From positions 4,464,001 through 4,528,000 of the forward strand of contig NZ_BIFT01000001.1 of assembly GCF_003967575.1 (NCBI RefSeq): a stretch of 64,000 bases of DNA. The letters run 5' to 3'. Below, one piece after another: positions 26,033 through 34,692 of this stretch. The notes under the pieces were generated by a model that was not told the origin of the DNA, did not search any database, and saw only the letters and a program-made list of their open reading frames with translations. A program made the translations under genes and the position numbers. Every line of letters starts with the position of its first letter. Positions within the stretch are counted from its first letter, which is position 1. Source of the stretch: Dictyobacter alpinus. GTDB lineage: Bacteria; Chloroflexota; Ktedonobacteria; Ktedonobacterales; Ktedonobacteraceae.

Positions 26033-27037
26033 ATGACCACGACAAAATCGCGTGCCGCGTCTGTGGCTGGCTCGGAGCCGGCAAAGACCGAGGCCCTGGT
26101 GCGTAATCCGGGCCTTTTGCTGGATATGGGATGGGTCAATCGCGTCCATATCAATCGTAGCGCTATTGAGCGTCGCGCCGCTACGTTGCCAACACGACGT
26201 ACGGTAAAAAAGGATTGGCAGGCGGCCTGGCTGCTACGGGCTGTGACCTGTCTGGATTTAACGACCCTGGCCGGTGATGATACTCCTGGTAATGTGCTGC
26301 GCCTCTGTGCCAAGGCACGCCAGCCTGTGCGGCAGGAGCTCCTCTCAGCTTTAGGCTTTGAGGAACTGCATGTCGGTGCCGTCTGTGTCTATCATAACTT
26401 TGTCGCTACGGCCGTCGAGGCCCTGAAGGGGAGTGATATTCCCGTAGCCGCAGTCTCGACTGGTTTTCCTGCCGGCTTGAATGGCTTTGACCAGAAGTTG
26501 CAGGAGATTTCAGCTTCTGTGGCGGCTGGCGCGCAGGAAATCGATATCGTGATCTCGCGTCATCATGTCCTGACCGGTAACTGGCAGGCGCTGTATGACG
26601 AGGTTAAGGCGTTCCGTGCGGCCTGTGGTGATGCCCACATGAAGACGATCCTGGCGACCCATGAACTGGCAACCTTACGCAACGTTGGCATGGCCAGTCT
26701 GGTCTGTATGATGGCTGGAGCCGACTTTATTAAGACCTCGACCGGTAAAGAGCCGACCAATGCCACCTTGCCTGTTGGACTGGTCATGGTGCGTGCTATC
26801 CGTGATTATTATGAGCAGACCGGCTACAAGGTTGGTTTCAAGCCTGCCGGCGGTATTCGTGCTGCTAAAGCTTCGCTTGATTGGCTGGCACTGATCAAAG
26901 AAGAGCTCGGCAACGAGTGGTTAAATAATTCACTGTTCCGTTTTGGAGCCAGTGGTCTGCTATCGGACATTGAGCGCCAGCTGGCCCACTATGTTACCGG
27001 CCAGTATGCGGCCGCTTATGAAAATCCAATGGTTTAG
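26033..27037 (+). CDS. deoC: Deoxyribose-phosphate aldolase
   Basis: The 334-aa protein contains the DeoC core: AVTCLDLTTLAGDDTPGNV, VCVYHNFVATAVEAL, VSTGFPAGLNG, EIDIVISRHHVLTGNW, and the Schiff-base lysine in DFIKTSTGKEPTNATL. It cleaves 2-deoxyribose-5-phosphate to glyceraldehyde-3-phosphate and acetaldehyde. It is about 80 residues longer at the N-terminus than the short bacterial form and resembles the long form. AAAGGA precedes the ATG at 26033. It is followed 18 bp later by a double aldehyde dehydrogenase, which could oxidise the acetaldehyde. Confidence 0.93.
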   Translation: MTTTKSRAASVAGSEPAKTEALVRNPGLLLDMGWVNRVHINRSAIERRAATLPTRRTVKKDWQAAWLLRAVTCLDLTTLAGDDTPGNVLRLCAKARQPVRQELLSALGFEELHVGAVCVYHNFVATAVEALKGSDIPVAAVSTGFPAGLNGFDQKLQEISASVAAGAQEIDIVISRHHVLTGNWQALYDEVKAFRAACGDAHMKTILATHELATLRNVGMASLVCMMAGADFIKTSTGKEPTNATLPVGLVMVRAIRDYYEQTGYKVGFKPAGGIRAAKASLDWLALIKEELGNEWLNNSLFRFGASGLLSDIERQLAHYVTGQYAAAYENPMV

Positions 27038-27055
27038 TTGAGGGAGGCGTCAAGT

Positions 27056-29503
27056 ATGAGCGTTATGGAAATTTTTGAAACAATGGAGTATGGTCCAGCT
27101 CCTGAATCGTCTTCCCTGGCTCTGGCCTGGATTAAAGAGCATGAGCCGTTCCAGCTGTTTATCAATAACCAGTGGGTCAAGCCGGATCAGGGCAATTATT
27201 TTGAGAGCAACAATCCCGCTAATGGTAAGACCCTGACGAAGGTCGCGTCTGCCGATAAAGCTGATGTAGATACGGCTGTGGCGGCGGCACGTCAGGCATT
27301 TAAGTCCTGGAGCAAGACACCGGGCCATGTGCGTGCGCGCTATTTATATGCCATTGCCCGCCATATCCAGAAGCATTCCCGCTTGCTGGCCGTGCTGGAG
27401 GCGCTGGATAACGGCAAGACCATTCGTGAGACCCGCGATCTGGATATCCCACTGGTGGCCCGCCATTTCTATTCTCATGCCGGCTGGGCGCAGTTGATGG
27501 AGAGCGAGCTACCAGATTATCAAGCGGTCGGTGTGGTTGGTCAGATTATTCCCTGGAACTTTCCCCTGCTGATGATGGCCTGGAAGATCGCGCCCGCTAT
27601 CGCCATGGGCAATACCGTCGTCCTCAAACCGGCCCGTTATACCTCGCTGACCGCGCTCAAGTTCGCTGAGATCCTGCAAGAGGTTGGGCTGCCCGCTGGT
27701 GTCGTCAATATTGTAACTGGCGAGGCCTCCAAGGCCGGTGATGCCCTGGTCAATCATCCTGATATCGACAAGATTGCCTTTACCGGTTCCACCGATGTTG
27801 GGCGCAGTATCCGCAAATCTACCGCGGGTAGTGGTAAGAAGCTCTCGCTGGAGCTGGGTGGCAAATCTCCCTTTATCGTCTTTGACGATGCCGACCTGGA
27901 TAGCGTGGTTGAAGGTGTCGTGGACGCCATCTGGTTTAACCAGGGCCAGGTCTGCTGCGCCGGCTCCCGCTTACTGGTCCAGGAAAATATCGCCGAGCGT
28001 CTGATTAACAAACTACGTGCCCGTATGGAAAACCTGCGCATCGGAGATCCATTGGATAAGACCATGGATATCGGTGCTATCGTCTCACCGGGACAGCGTG
28101 CCGAGATCCAGCAGCTGGTCGATATTGGTGTGAAAGAGGGGGCACAGCTCTGGCAACCGTCTACGGCCTGTCCTACAGACGGCTCATTCTTCCCACCAAC
28201 CCTCTTCACCAATGTTGCCCCGGCCTCCACGTTGGCGCAGGTCGAAATCTTTGGTCCTGTGCTGGTCACGCTCACCTTCCGAACACCATCTGAAGCGGTT
28301 GAGATCGCCAACAATACCCGTTATGGATTGGCTGCCAGTATCTGGAGCGACAACATCAATCTGGCCCTGGATATTGCTCCTAAGCTCAAAGCGGGCAGCG
28401 TGTGGGTCAATAGCACCAATCTCTTTGATGCCGCCTGTGGTTTTGGTGGTTATAAAGAGAGTGGTTATGGCCGTGAAGGTGGCAAAGAAGGACTCTATGA
28501 GTATGTCAAGCCGGCCTGGCTTGCTCGCTCGCAGCCGAAAAACGCGACGGCTCCAGCTGTGGTAGCAGACCAGGATGCTGACGAGGGCACCGGCAACGGT
28601 GTTGTGCATACCGATGCTTTAGAGGCCCTGACAACTGAGGATCAGAGCTCATTGCCGTCCATTGATCGGACCCCAAAACTCTTTATTGGTGGGAAGCAGG
28701 TCCGGCCAGATTCTGGCTATAGCCTGACGATCACCGCTGGCAACGGACGTATCATCGGTGAAGTCGGCGAAGGCAATCGCAAGGATATCCGTAATGCGGT
28801 TGAAGCCGCGCACAAAGCCAGTTCCTGGGCTGGTGCTACCACCCATAACCGCGCCCAGATCCTGTATTACATCGCCGAAAATCTAGCTGTACGTGAAGCC
28901 GAGTTTGCCCGTCGCATCGTCGAGCAGACGGGACGTGAGTATGCCGATGCCCTCGGCGAAGTCCAGACCAGCCTGTCGCGCCTCTTTAGTTATGCCGCCT
29001 GGGCCGACAAATACGAAGGCAGTGTGCACCGTCCACCCATGCGTGGTGTCGTCCTGGCCATGAAAGAAGCCATTGGCGTCGTCGGAATCGCCTGTCCCGA
29101 CGAATATCCATTGCTTGGCTTCATCTCACTGGTCGCGCCAGCCATCGCCATGGGCAATAGTGTCGTCGTGGTACCCTCCACGCAGGCACCTCTGAGCGCC
29201 ACCGACTGCTATCAGATCTTCGAGACCTCAGACCTGCCCGCAGGTGTCGTCAACATCGTCACCGGTAACCGTGAAGAGCTCAGTAAAGTGCTGGCCGAGC
29301 ACCACGACGTGAACGCCATGTGGTACTTCGGCACAGCCGAAGGCTCCAAAACCGTTGAGCTCGCCTCCACCAGCAACATGAAACGCACCTGGGTCAACTA
29401 CGGTCGCAGCCGCAACTGGCTACACCGACCCCAGGGTGAAGGCCAAGAATTCCTGCGCGAAGCCACCCAGATCAAAAACATCTGGGTCCCTTACGGCGAA
29501 TAA
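27056..29503 (+). CDS. Tandem (ALDH16-like) aldehyde dehydrogenase
   Basis: The 815-aa protein has two aldehyde dehydrogenase domains. The first (about 45-485) is complete: GVVGQIIPWNFPLLMMAWK, KPARYTSLTALKFAE, FTGSTDVGR, LELGGKSPF with the general base, and the nucleophile in NQGQVCCAGSR. The second (about 530-815) keeps the Rossmann-like parts (EAIGVVGIACPDEYPLL, LPAGVVNIVTGN), but where the catalytic Cys should be it reads WVNYGRSRNWLH, so it looks structural. This is the ALDH16 layout. The GGGAGG site lies before 27056; a TTG at 27038 is less likely. It is in an operon with deoC, suggesting acetaldehyde from deoxyribose as substrate. Confidence 0.9.
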   Translation: MSVMEIFETMEYGPAPESSSLALAWIKEHEPFQLFINNQWVKPDQGNYFESNNPANGKTLTKVASADKADVDTAVAAARQAFKSWSKTPGHVRARYLYAIARHIQKHSRLLAVLEALDNGKTIRETRDLDIPLVARHFYSHAGWAQLMESELPDYQAVGVVGQIIPWNFPLLMMAWKIAPAIAMGNTVVLKPARYTSLTALKFAEILQEVGLPAGVVNIVTGEASKAGDALVNHPDIDKIAFTGSTDVGRSIRKSTAGSGKKLSLELGGKSPFIVFDDADLDSVVEGVVDAIWFNQGQVCCAGSRLLVQENIAERLINKLRARMENLRIGDPLDKTMDIGAIVSPGQRAEIQQLVDIGVKEGAQLWQPSTACPTDGSFFPPTLFTNVAPASTLAQVEIFGPVLVTLTFRTPSEAVEIANNTRYGLAASIWSDNINLALDIAPKLKAGSVWVNSTNLFDAACGFGGYKESGYGREGGKEGLYEYVKPAWLARSQPKNATAPAVVADQDADEGTGNGVVHTDALEALTTEDQSSLPSIDRTPKLFIGGKQVRPDSGYSLTITAGNGRIIGEVGEGNRKDIRNAVEAAHKASSWAGATTHNRAQILYYIAENLAVREAEFARRIVEQTGREYADALGEVQTSLSRLFSYAAWADKYEGSVHRPPMRGVVLAMKEAIGVVGIACPDEYPLLGFISLVAPAIAMGNSVVVVPSTQAPLSATDCYQIFETSDLPAGVVNIVTGNREELSKVLAEHHDVNAMWYFGTAEGSKTVELASTSNMKRTWVNYGRSRNWLHRPQGEGQEFLREATQIKNIWVPYGE

Positions 29504-29515
29504 ACTTACCCATAA

Positions 29516-29554
29516 AGAGAAGGACTGGAATAGTCATTATTCCGGTCCTTCTCT
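29516..29554 (+). terminator. Terminator of the deoC-aldehyde dehydrogenase operon
   Basis: AGAGAAGGACTGGAATA (29516-29532) pairs with TATTCCGGTCCTTCTCT (29538-29554) over 17 bp with one G-T pair, 13 nt after the stop codon. Confidence 0.75.
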
Positions 29555-29631
29555 TCTTACTGGCTGTTGCTCAGGCCAGTCTCTATGCAGTCGTCAATAG
29601 GAACCTGCTGGCCTGCATACATTGTTTGTTT

Positions 29632-30018
29632 TCAAGCCACCCAATAATGGTTCAAGAACAGTAAGACGTTTAGCGCAAAAATGGGAAGGGTTAGTGCCAG
29701 ATAGATATGATCGAAGCGCGGCCATTTGATGCTGGCAAAAATGATCGTTACCGGGAAAACGACTGTCATAAAACGTGGTACCGATGTCAGGGCATTTGCA
29801 GTTCCCATTGGGTAAATAGTTGCGAATAGAATCAGTATAACCGCGAAAAGACTGTAGTGGAGCGGGATACGCTTCCAGCCAATAATCAGGGTCACAATCG
29901 GAATAAGGATGCTCACGAGATTCAATATATTCAGTATTTGGAGGGAACCTGGAGTCTGATAGGCCTTGATGACATAGCGAAATGTATCAATTGGAGATGT
30001 GAGTGATAAGCGGCTCCA
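29632..30018 (-). pseudogene. C-terminal remnant of a PIG-V-like mannosyltransferase
   Basis: The minus frame is open for 129 codons after a TAG at 30019-30021, with no credible start (only a TTG at 29925 allows a 97-aa product). The translation has three to four membrane helices (LVSILIPIVTLIIGW, YSLFAVILILFATIYP, FMTVVFPVTIIFASI, IYLALTLPIFALNVLLF) and the loop NALTSVPRFMTVVFP. This resembles the end of membrane mannosyltransferases of the PIG-V type, normally near 400 residues. The N-terminal two-thirds is missing, so it is a decayed fragment. Confidence 0.6.
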
Positions 30019-30149
30019 CTAACTTAGCATAAAATTGCTTTTCAGGAATAAAAGACTATGGCATAGACTTATAATCCTGAAATTTGTAAGTGGTATGGTG
30101 AAAGATGGTAGAAGTATTGAGGAGGAGCATGAGAATTGCTATGCTTCAA

Positions 30150-30193
30150 GAGTTCTGTGATATTCGCTAACCTTAGCAAATATCACAGAACTC
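30150..30193 (-). terminator. 21-bp-arm palindrome downstream of the dCache gene
   Basis: GAGTTCTGTGATATTCGCTAA (30150-30170) and its complement (30173-30193) form a 21-bp stem with one mismatch and a CC loop. It lies 23 nt past the minus-strand gene at 30217. Confidence 0.7.
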
Positions 30194-30216
30194 CTAAAGT
30201 AAAGGCTATAGTGGAT

Positions 30217-31728
30217 TTAGCGTCCGACGACGGAGCGTAGTTCTTGCACAACCTGCTCTAGCTGTTCGGCGGCCTCGGTAGCTGAGGTGGCGCCTAGATG
30301 CAGCTGTTCGGTCACCTGGGTCGCGACTTTGAGGGCTGTGGCCAGTTTCTGGTTACTGGAATACTGATATTCGAGCGCATTGGAGAGATACTTCGAGGAA
30401 TTCATAATATCGTCCAATGCCTGCTCGGCTTGATGCTGGGTGACATAGCCCCATTGCTGCTTGAGTCCTTGCGTGGTGTTGACCAGTTTCTTGGAGGCGA
30501 CCTGGGCTGCATCGGTATAGTATTGCACCGATTGCAATCCAACTTGCGAGGAATCTACCACCCAGATCTGCTCGCCAGCGGCGTCCTGCTGGTTCTGGGC
30601 CAGGGTATTCAACGATTGGCTATTGCCACGTAGCTGTTCGACCGCATTCATGATTGGACGTGAAATACTCCGACTGGTGACATAGCCTGCGATGGCGACC
30701 AGCAATGAGGCGAACGCGGCCAGCAGCATAATATTCAATGTTTGCTGATTAGCGATATTGGTGACACTATTAATTGGGCTGAGCACAAAATATTGCCAGG
30801 GGACGCTGCTTGCCGCCTTGCGTACCACCTGAAAGTCTTCTTGCTGACCTTGAGGACGGGTCTGGAAGTTATCTGCTGTCTGGCTGCTGATATTAGTATC
30901 CTCTGGAGCGGTGATTTCAGACTGGCTGCCATAGCGCTGCTGGTCCATGATGTCCTGTTGGACATTATCCGGGAGCTTTTTGATGGTGGTAAACAGGCGA
31001 TCGGGATTGGTATCTGCGATGCGCACGCCGTTTTCGTCCGTGATAAAAGCATAGCTATTCTGACCATTCGCATTGAGATCCTTCTTTACGATCTCATTCC
31101 AGATATAATTGAGCCTTAGTGTGGCGCGCATAAAACCCAGGAATTTTCCTTTGACTTTGGGATTTAAGGTCTGCGCATTGACTGGTGCATAAATATCAAC
31201 GCTGGCCACTTTTTTGTCTGGAGCATAAAAGACGGGCGAAATAAAAGCATTACCCGCTTTGACGCTTTGAAATTGCTCGGTTGTAAAATAACTGTTACCG
31301 TGCCTGGGCACTCCATCTGGCACTGATTTGATCAGGTTGCCTCTGGCGTCAAACAGGGACCAGTAGGTATAGTCAGGATTACGAGATAAGCCGGCTTGCA
31401 ATGCGAAGGCAGCATGCATTTTGCTGTCCTGGTAGAATGGGTCTGTTGGTGGCAGTGCCAGAAACGATTGGACGCTGGCTACCTGGGTCAGGGTTAATGC
31501 ATCCAGTTTGCGCTCACGAAAATAGGTGTCAATCAACTGGACACGTGTTTGCGCATCGTTGGTCATCGATGTTTTGGCTTGATCAACCAGGGTCGGACGC
31601 GTCTGAGTCAAGACAAAAGCAAGTACCAGGGCGAGTGGAATAAGCGCGGCTAATACATATCCGAAGGAGATGCGTACTGGTAAAGGGAACCAGCTACGTT
31701 TGTTTGCTTGTATATCTCTTTGAGCCAT
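30217..31728 (-). CDS. dCache-type membrane sensor without recognised output domain
   Basis: The 503-aa protein has an N-terminal membrane helix (ISFGYVLAALIPLALVLAFV, about 20-41), an extracellular region of about 280 residues with Cache features (DTYFRERKLDALTLTQV, YTYWSLFDARGNLIKSVPDG, SVDIYAPVN), and a second membrane helix near 330-350 (LNIMLLAAFASLLVAIAGYV). The cytoplasmic tail of about 150 residues is helical and Gln-rich (DAAQVASKKLVNTTQGLKQQ, ATEAAEQLEQVVQELRSVVG). It lacks histidine kinase, GGDEF or clear chemoreceptor signalling motifs. It probably senses a small ligand and signals through its coiled-coil tail. It follows a DUF4388 gene by 23 bp. Confidence 0.78.
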   Translation of the reverse strand: MAQRDIQANKRSWFPLPVRISFGYVLAALIPLALVLAFVLTQTRPTLVDQAKTSMTNDAQTRVQLIDTYFRERKLDALTLTQVASVQSFLALPPTDPFYQDSKMHAAFALQAGLSRNPDYTYWSLFDARGNLIKSVPDGVPRHGNSYFTTEQFQSVKAGNAFISPVFYAPDKKVASVDIYAPVNAQTLNPKVKGKFLGFMRATLRLNYIWNEIVKKDLNANGQNSYAFITDENGVRIADTNPDRLFTTIKKLPDNVQQDIMDQQRYGSQSEITAPEDTNISSQTADNFQTRPQGQQEDFQVVRKAASSVPWQYFVLSPINSVTNIANQQTLNIMLLAAFASLLVAIAGYVTSRSISRPIMNAVEQLRGNSQSLNTLAQNQQDAAGEQIWVVDSSQVGLQSVQYYTDAAQVASKKLVNTTQGLKQQWGYVTQHQAEQALDDIMNSSKYLSNALEYQYSSNQKLATALKVATQVTEQLHLGATSATEAAEQLEQVVQELRSVVGR

Positions 31729-31751
31729 AGATAAAATATCCTTTATTACTA

Positions 31752-32378
31752 TTAAGGGATTTGGATGATGCCAATACGTTCCAGATCACGAAGGATCTGT
31801 TGTACTTCTCCAGGTTGTCGGCCCATCAAGCGCACCAACTCGGTGAAAGGTCGATTTCCATCGATTAGAAGATAAAGATGGCGATGAAGGCGTGAAGCGT
31901 TTGCCTGCGCTAATCGTTTTAATCCTTCATCCGCGGCACAGGTACGTTGTGGCCCATATAAAGTAGGTGGTTGTTGCTGCATTGCCTGCAATGGTCCTGT
32001 TATCGCACGCTGTTTAGGATCCGTTGTGGAGGATATGGCAGGAAAAGATGGCCGGGTGGTTGGAAGTGTCGATGGCGTTGACGGTGACATTTGAATATTT
32101 GTCATAGGGCCTGTGATCCGATCAGTCTGGGTATTTACAAAAACAAAGCGACAAGGTCCCCAGGTTTTCAGCCAATCCAATGCCATTCGTCCATCGAGTT
32201 GTCCACTTTGTGCAGCAGTAATATGGCCGTTCGCAAATGTTATTTCGCCAGTTTCTCTCTGTGTGCCTTCTCCGCGCTCAACAGAAAGTTGGCCTGTTCT
32301 GCGTCCAAGCTGAATTACTTGCAATACATTCGTTAACTGATCAGTCGGGATACCCCGTCGTAGTGACATCGGCATCAT
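31752..32378 (-). CDS. DUF4388 protein with C-terminal winged-helix-like region
   Basis: The N-terminal 90 residues (TDQLTNVLQVIQLGRRTGQLSVERG, GEITFANGHITAAQSGQLDG, ALDWLKTWGPCRFVFVNTQ) match the DUF4388/PatA-N type regulatory domain found in gliding and signalling proteins. A Pro/Thr/Ser-rich linker follows (about 95-140). The C-terminal 65 residues (LYLLIDGNRPFTELVRLMGR, VQQILRDLERIGIIQIP) look like a winged helix. The start is uncertain: ATGs at 32378, 32375 and 32369 are possible after AGGACGGAG. It is the first gene of a two-gene operon with the dCache sensor, so the two probably work together in signalling. Confidence 0.75.
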   Translation of the reverse strand: MMPMSLRRGIPTDQLTNVLQVIQLGRRTGQLSVERGEGTQRETGEITFANGHITAAQSGQLDGRMALDWLKTWGPCRFVFVNTQTDRITGPMTNIQMSPSTPSTLPTTRPSFPAISSTTDPKQRAITGPLQAMQQQPPTLYGPQRTCAADEGLKRLAQANASRLHRHLYLLIDGNRPFTELVRLMGRQPGEVQQILRDLERIGIIQIP

Positions 32379-32696
32379 GCTCCGTCCTAGCCTTGGCATT
32401 TTTAGCATCTTCTATCGTGGAAATTTATACAAGCATAGCATAAATGACGGTATTTGTGATGATTTTGCTATTTTACTAAGCAAAATACCCTGATAAGCAG
32501 TACCATTCTCCTTTATTCGCTCATTGATTTAAGGCAGATCGGTTATGTATTTATGATTCCTTGTGTCAGAATGAACGTACTGCTCTTTAAAAATATAGCA
32601 CAATAAAATTCAGTTTGTATATGGTAATGTTATGTGCTGAAAAATATATGGTATTTGTTTATGTTTATGTTCAATAAGTGTTCAGGTGGGTTCGCT
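32379..32696. other. AT-rich promoter region upstream of the DUF4388 gene
   Basis: About 320 bp of AT-rich DNA with no gene. It should contain the promoter of the leftward DUF4388-dCache operon. I see no palindrome or distinct operator. Confidence 0.4.
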
Positions 32697-33010
32697 GTCT
32701 GCCTGCTACGCGGGCAAGCGAGAGGGGAGGAAGGAGACCAGGGCACAGCTCTGGAACCCAATCAGGGGATTGCCATCCCCTGCACCCCTGCAAAAAAGAA
32801 GACATGAGTCACCTCGAATTTGTGGAACAAAAATCCAAAACCGGGGTGCAGGGGCGGAGCGCCCTGCCGGGGGGGCGGGGGTGTCCCCCGCAACCCCCTT
32901 TTTTTCCTTTTGCGCGCCGCCGCAGGCGGCGCCCGGGGAAAGAAGAGAAACGAGGGAATACCCCTCGAACCCCGGTAAGGGGCTGGCTGCCCCTTGCAAC
33001 CCCGCTTCTC
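32697..33010. repeat. GC-rich modular hairpin repeats, copies 3 and 4 (composite)
   Basis: Positions 32697-32797 repeat the module order of the copies at 1216 and 11880: CCTGCTACGCGGGCAAG, AGAGGGGAGGAAGGAG, GGGCACAGCTCTGGAACCC, then AGGGGATTGCCATCCCCTGC. Positions 32838-33005 hold two further copies facing away from a shared CGCCGCAGGCGGCG hairpin: GGGGTGCAGGGGCGGAGCGC to the left and GGGGCTGGCTGCCCCTTGC to the right. Long frames across this DNA are Gly/Pro/Arg-rich artefacts. Confidence 0.75.
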
Positions 33011-33081
33011 AGGCGCATTGAGGAAAAGAGAATACCCGCTCTTAAAATTCGGGGTAACTCATGTTTTCGCGTTTACGTGGA

Positions 33082-33456
33082 TTATTTACAGACGCCAGCG
33101 GTACAGGTACCTGAACAGCACTCGATGTTGTTGGTGCATTTGATGCCATGCTTCTTACAACTACATTTTCCACTGGTGGTGTCGCAGGTGTTGGTGCAAC
33201 ACTGGCTATCAGCACTGCATTTTGTTCCATTCTGGCGGCAACCGCAGCGACCGCTATCACAGGTATAGGTACAGCACTCGTTGTTCTGTTTACAGGCTGA
33301 TCCAACGGCTGCACAACCGGCTGCCTGGGTGACCTGCATACTACTCAGACCCACCACGCCTCCGACCACACTGGCAAAGAGTATTTTGAAGGTCTGTCGA
33401 CGCGAGGTTGTGGTACTCAGAGCTCTGGTCAAATCATCGAAATGGTTGCTTGTCAT
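33082..33456 (-). CDS. Exported protein with three cystine-knot-like modules (paralogue A)
   Basis: The 124-aa protein begins MTSNHFDDLTRAL, then a Tat-like signal (TTSRRQTFK followed by ILFASVVGGVVGLSSM). The mature part has 18 cysteines in three tandem modules. Module 1 is C-x6-C-x5-CC-x3-C-x4-C (from CAAVGSACKQNNECC), module 2 is the same but with x6 before the last Cys, and module 3 repeats module 1. This spacing is that of inhibitor-cystine-knot (knottin) folds. Homologues are usually unnamed. The role is unknown; a stable secreted binder, toxin-like or inhibitor protein is possible. Third gene of a three-gene cluster. Confidence 0.75.
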   Translation of the reverse strand: MTSNHFDDLTRALSTTTSRRQTFKILFASVVGGVVGLSSMQVTQAAGCAAVGSACKQNNECCTYTCDSGRCGCRQNGTKCSADSQCCTNTCDTTSGKCSCKKHGIKCTNNIECCSGTCTAGVCK

Positions 33457-33545
33457 CTTCTTTTTTCCCTCTCTCGTGTTATTTGAGCTCATATAACTTC
33501 GTGGGTAGGAATTATGCAGGATGGTTGCGACCTTACTTTACGGTA

Positions 33546-33920
33546 TTACTTACAAACTCCCAGCGTACAGTTGCCGGAGCAGCATTCAATATTGCTGTCA
33601 CAACTCACCCCACTCTTCCTACATCCACATTTTCCAGTAGTGTTGTCGCAAGTATTGGTGCAGCATTGACTACTATCGCTGCAGTCGATCCCATTCTTGC
33701 GACAGCTACAGCGGTCGCTATCACAGGTATAGGTACAGCACTGGTTGTTTTGCTTACAGGCTGATCCTATATCTGCACAACCTGCGCCATAGACAATGGG
33801 TAGGTGACCAGAGCTCAGTATACCTCCGGCTACACTGGCAAAGAGTATCTTGAAGGTTTGCCGGCGTGAGGTGGTCGTACCCAGCGCTCTGGTCAAAGCA
33901 TCGAATGTGTGAGCCTTCAT
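33546..33920 (-). CDS. Exported protein with three cystine-knot-like modules (paralogue B)
   Basis: The 124-aa paralogue of the neighbouring gene begins MKAHTFDALTRALG and has the same signal (TTSRRQTFKILFASVAGG). It carries three six-cysteine modules with identical spacing (CADIGSACKQNNQCC; CRKNGIDCSDSSQCC; CRKSGVSCDSNIECC). GAGGAG lies 7 nt before the ATG at 33920. The cysteines and the signal are conserved between the paralogues while the loops vary. It lies 29 nt after paralogue C and 89 nt before paralogue A. Confidence 0.75.
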   Translation of the reverse strand: MKAHTFDALTRALGTTTSRRQTFKILFASVAGGILSSGHLPIVYGAGCADIGSACKQNNQCCTYTCDSDRCSCRKNGIDCSDSSQCCTNTCDNTTGKCGCRKSGVSCDSNIECCSGNCTLGVCK

Positions 33921-33949
33921 CTTCACTCCTCTTTTTTGCCAGAGATTAT

Positions 33950-34195
33950 TTATGCGCAGATGGTGGTGTTAGCATGTCCATCGTAAAAACAATGTTTCGA
34001 GCAGCATTCGTTGTCGTGGTTACAGTGTTTTGTGGGCCCCAGACAGGCGTCTGCCCGAGCAGTTTCGAGGTGGTTTAGACCGAGTAGTCCTCCTAGCCCT
34101 GCTAACGTTCCAGTAAAGATAACTCTGATCGCGCGCCGACGGGAAGTTGTGTGGGCTAACGTTGTGGTTAATTCTCGAAAATTGTGCGCTGTCAT
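33950..34195 (-). CDS. Exported protein with one cystine-knot-like module (paralogue C)
   Basis: The 81-aa protein begins MTAHNFRELTTTLAHTTSRR with the same leader plan as paralogues A and B, then a hydrophobic stretch (VIFTGTLAGLGGLLGL) and a mature part with one six-Cys module: C-x6-C-x5-CC-x3-C-x10-C. The last loop is longer than in A and B. AAAGGAGACAAG precedes the ATG. It is the first gene of the cluster. It may be the simplest form from which the triple-module proteins arose. Confidence 0.72.
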   Translation of the reverse strand: MTAHNFRELTTTLAHTTSRRRAIRVIFTGTLAGLGGLLGLNHLETARADACLGPTKHCNHDNECCSKHCFYDGHANTTICA

Positions 34196-34692
34196 CTTGT
34201 CTCCTTTGTTATTCAGAGCCTGAAGTTCTGAATAGTGTAGCTATGAACCATGTTCTTCGGAGGCATGTCTGGATATTTCATCCATTGTGGAGAATTTGTT
34301 ATTAATTGTCGAAAAATCCTTACAGCTATATATAATATAAAAACCTTTAAATGTCAATATTGCCATAAATCCATATAAATAGAGGATAGACATTTTGCTA
34401 CTCATTGTGTAGAGATTGCCGTTGAAGCAAGCCTACAAGCAGCCTATACATCATGTCCGGCGTGCTGAAATTGTGGAGTAAATAGTCGTTTAATCAGCAT
34501 GTCCAGAGTAGGAAAAGGTAAGGATATATAGCTATCACTCCGTAAAAGTGCGATAATAGGTGAAAACAGCTTAGAGATGTGCTTGCGTACATATAAAAAC
34601 GTTCATCATTCTCTGTCTAATGCTATACCATCAGCACGTTCAGCCATCTTTAGCCGAAAATATGTAGTAGTCTGGAAGCAGGGAGCATGTCG
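34196..34692. promoter_or_regulatory. AT-rich divergent region between knottin-like cluster and sigma factor gene
   Basis: About 500 bp with no credible gene. It is markedly AT-rich in the middle (TATATATAATATAAAAACC near 34330) and must hold both divergent promoters. No palindrome or direct repeat stands out beyond two CATGTCC words. Confidence 0.45.

Noticed and set aside
32678..33268. 196-codon plus-strand ORF and overlapping Gly/Pro/Arg-rich frames
   Set aside because: They run through GC-rich hairpin repeats and the antisense of the cystine-rich gene; composition and lack of start signals argue against coding.
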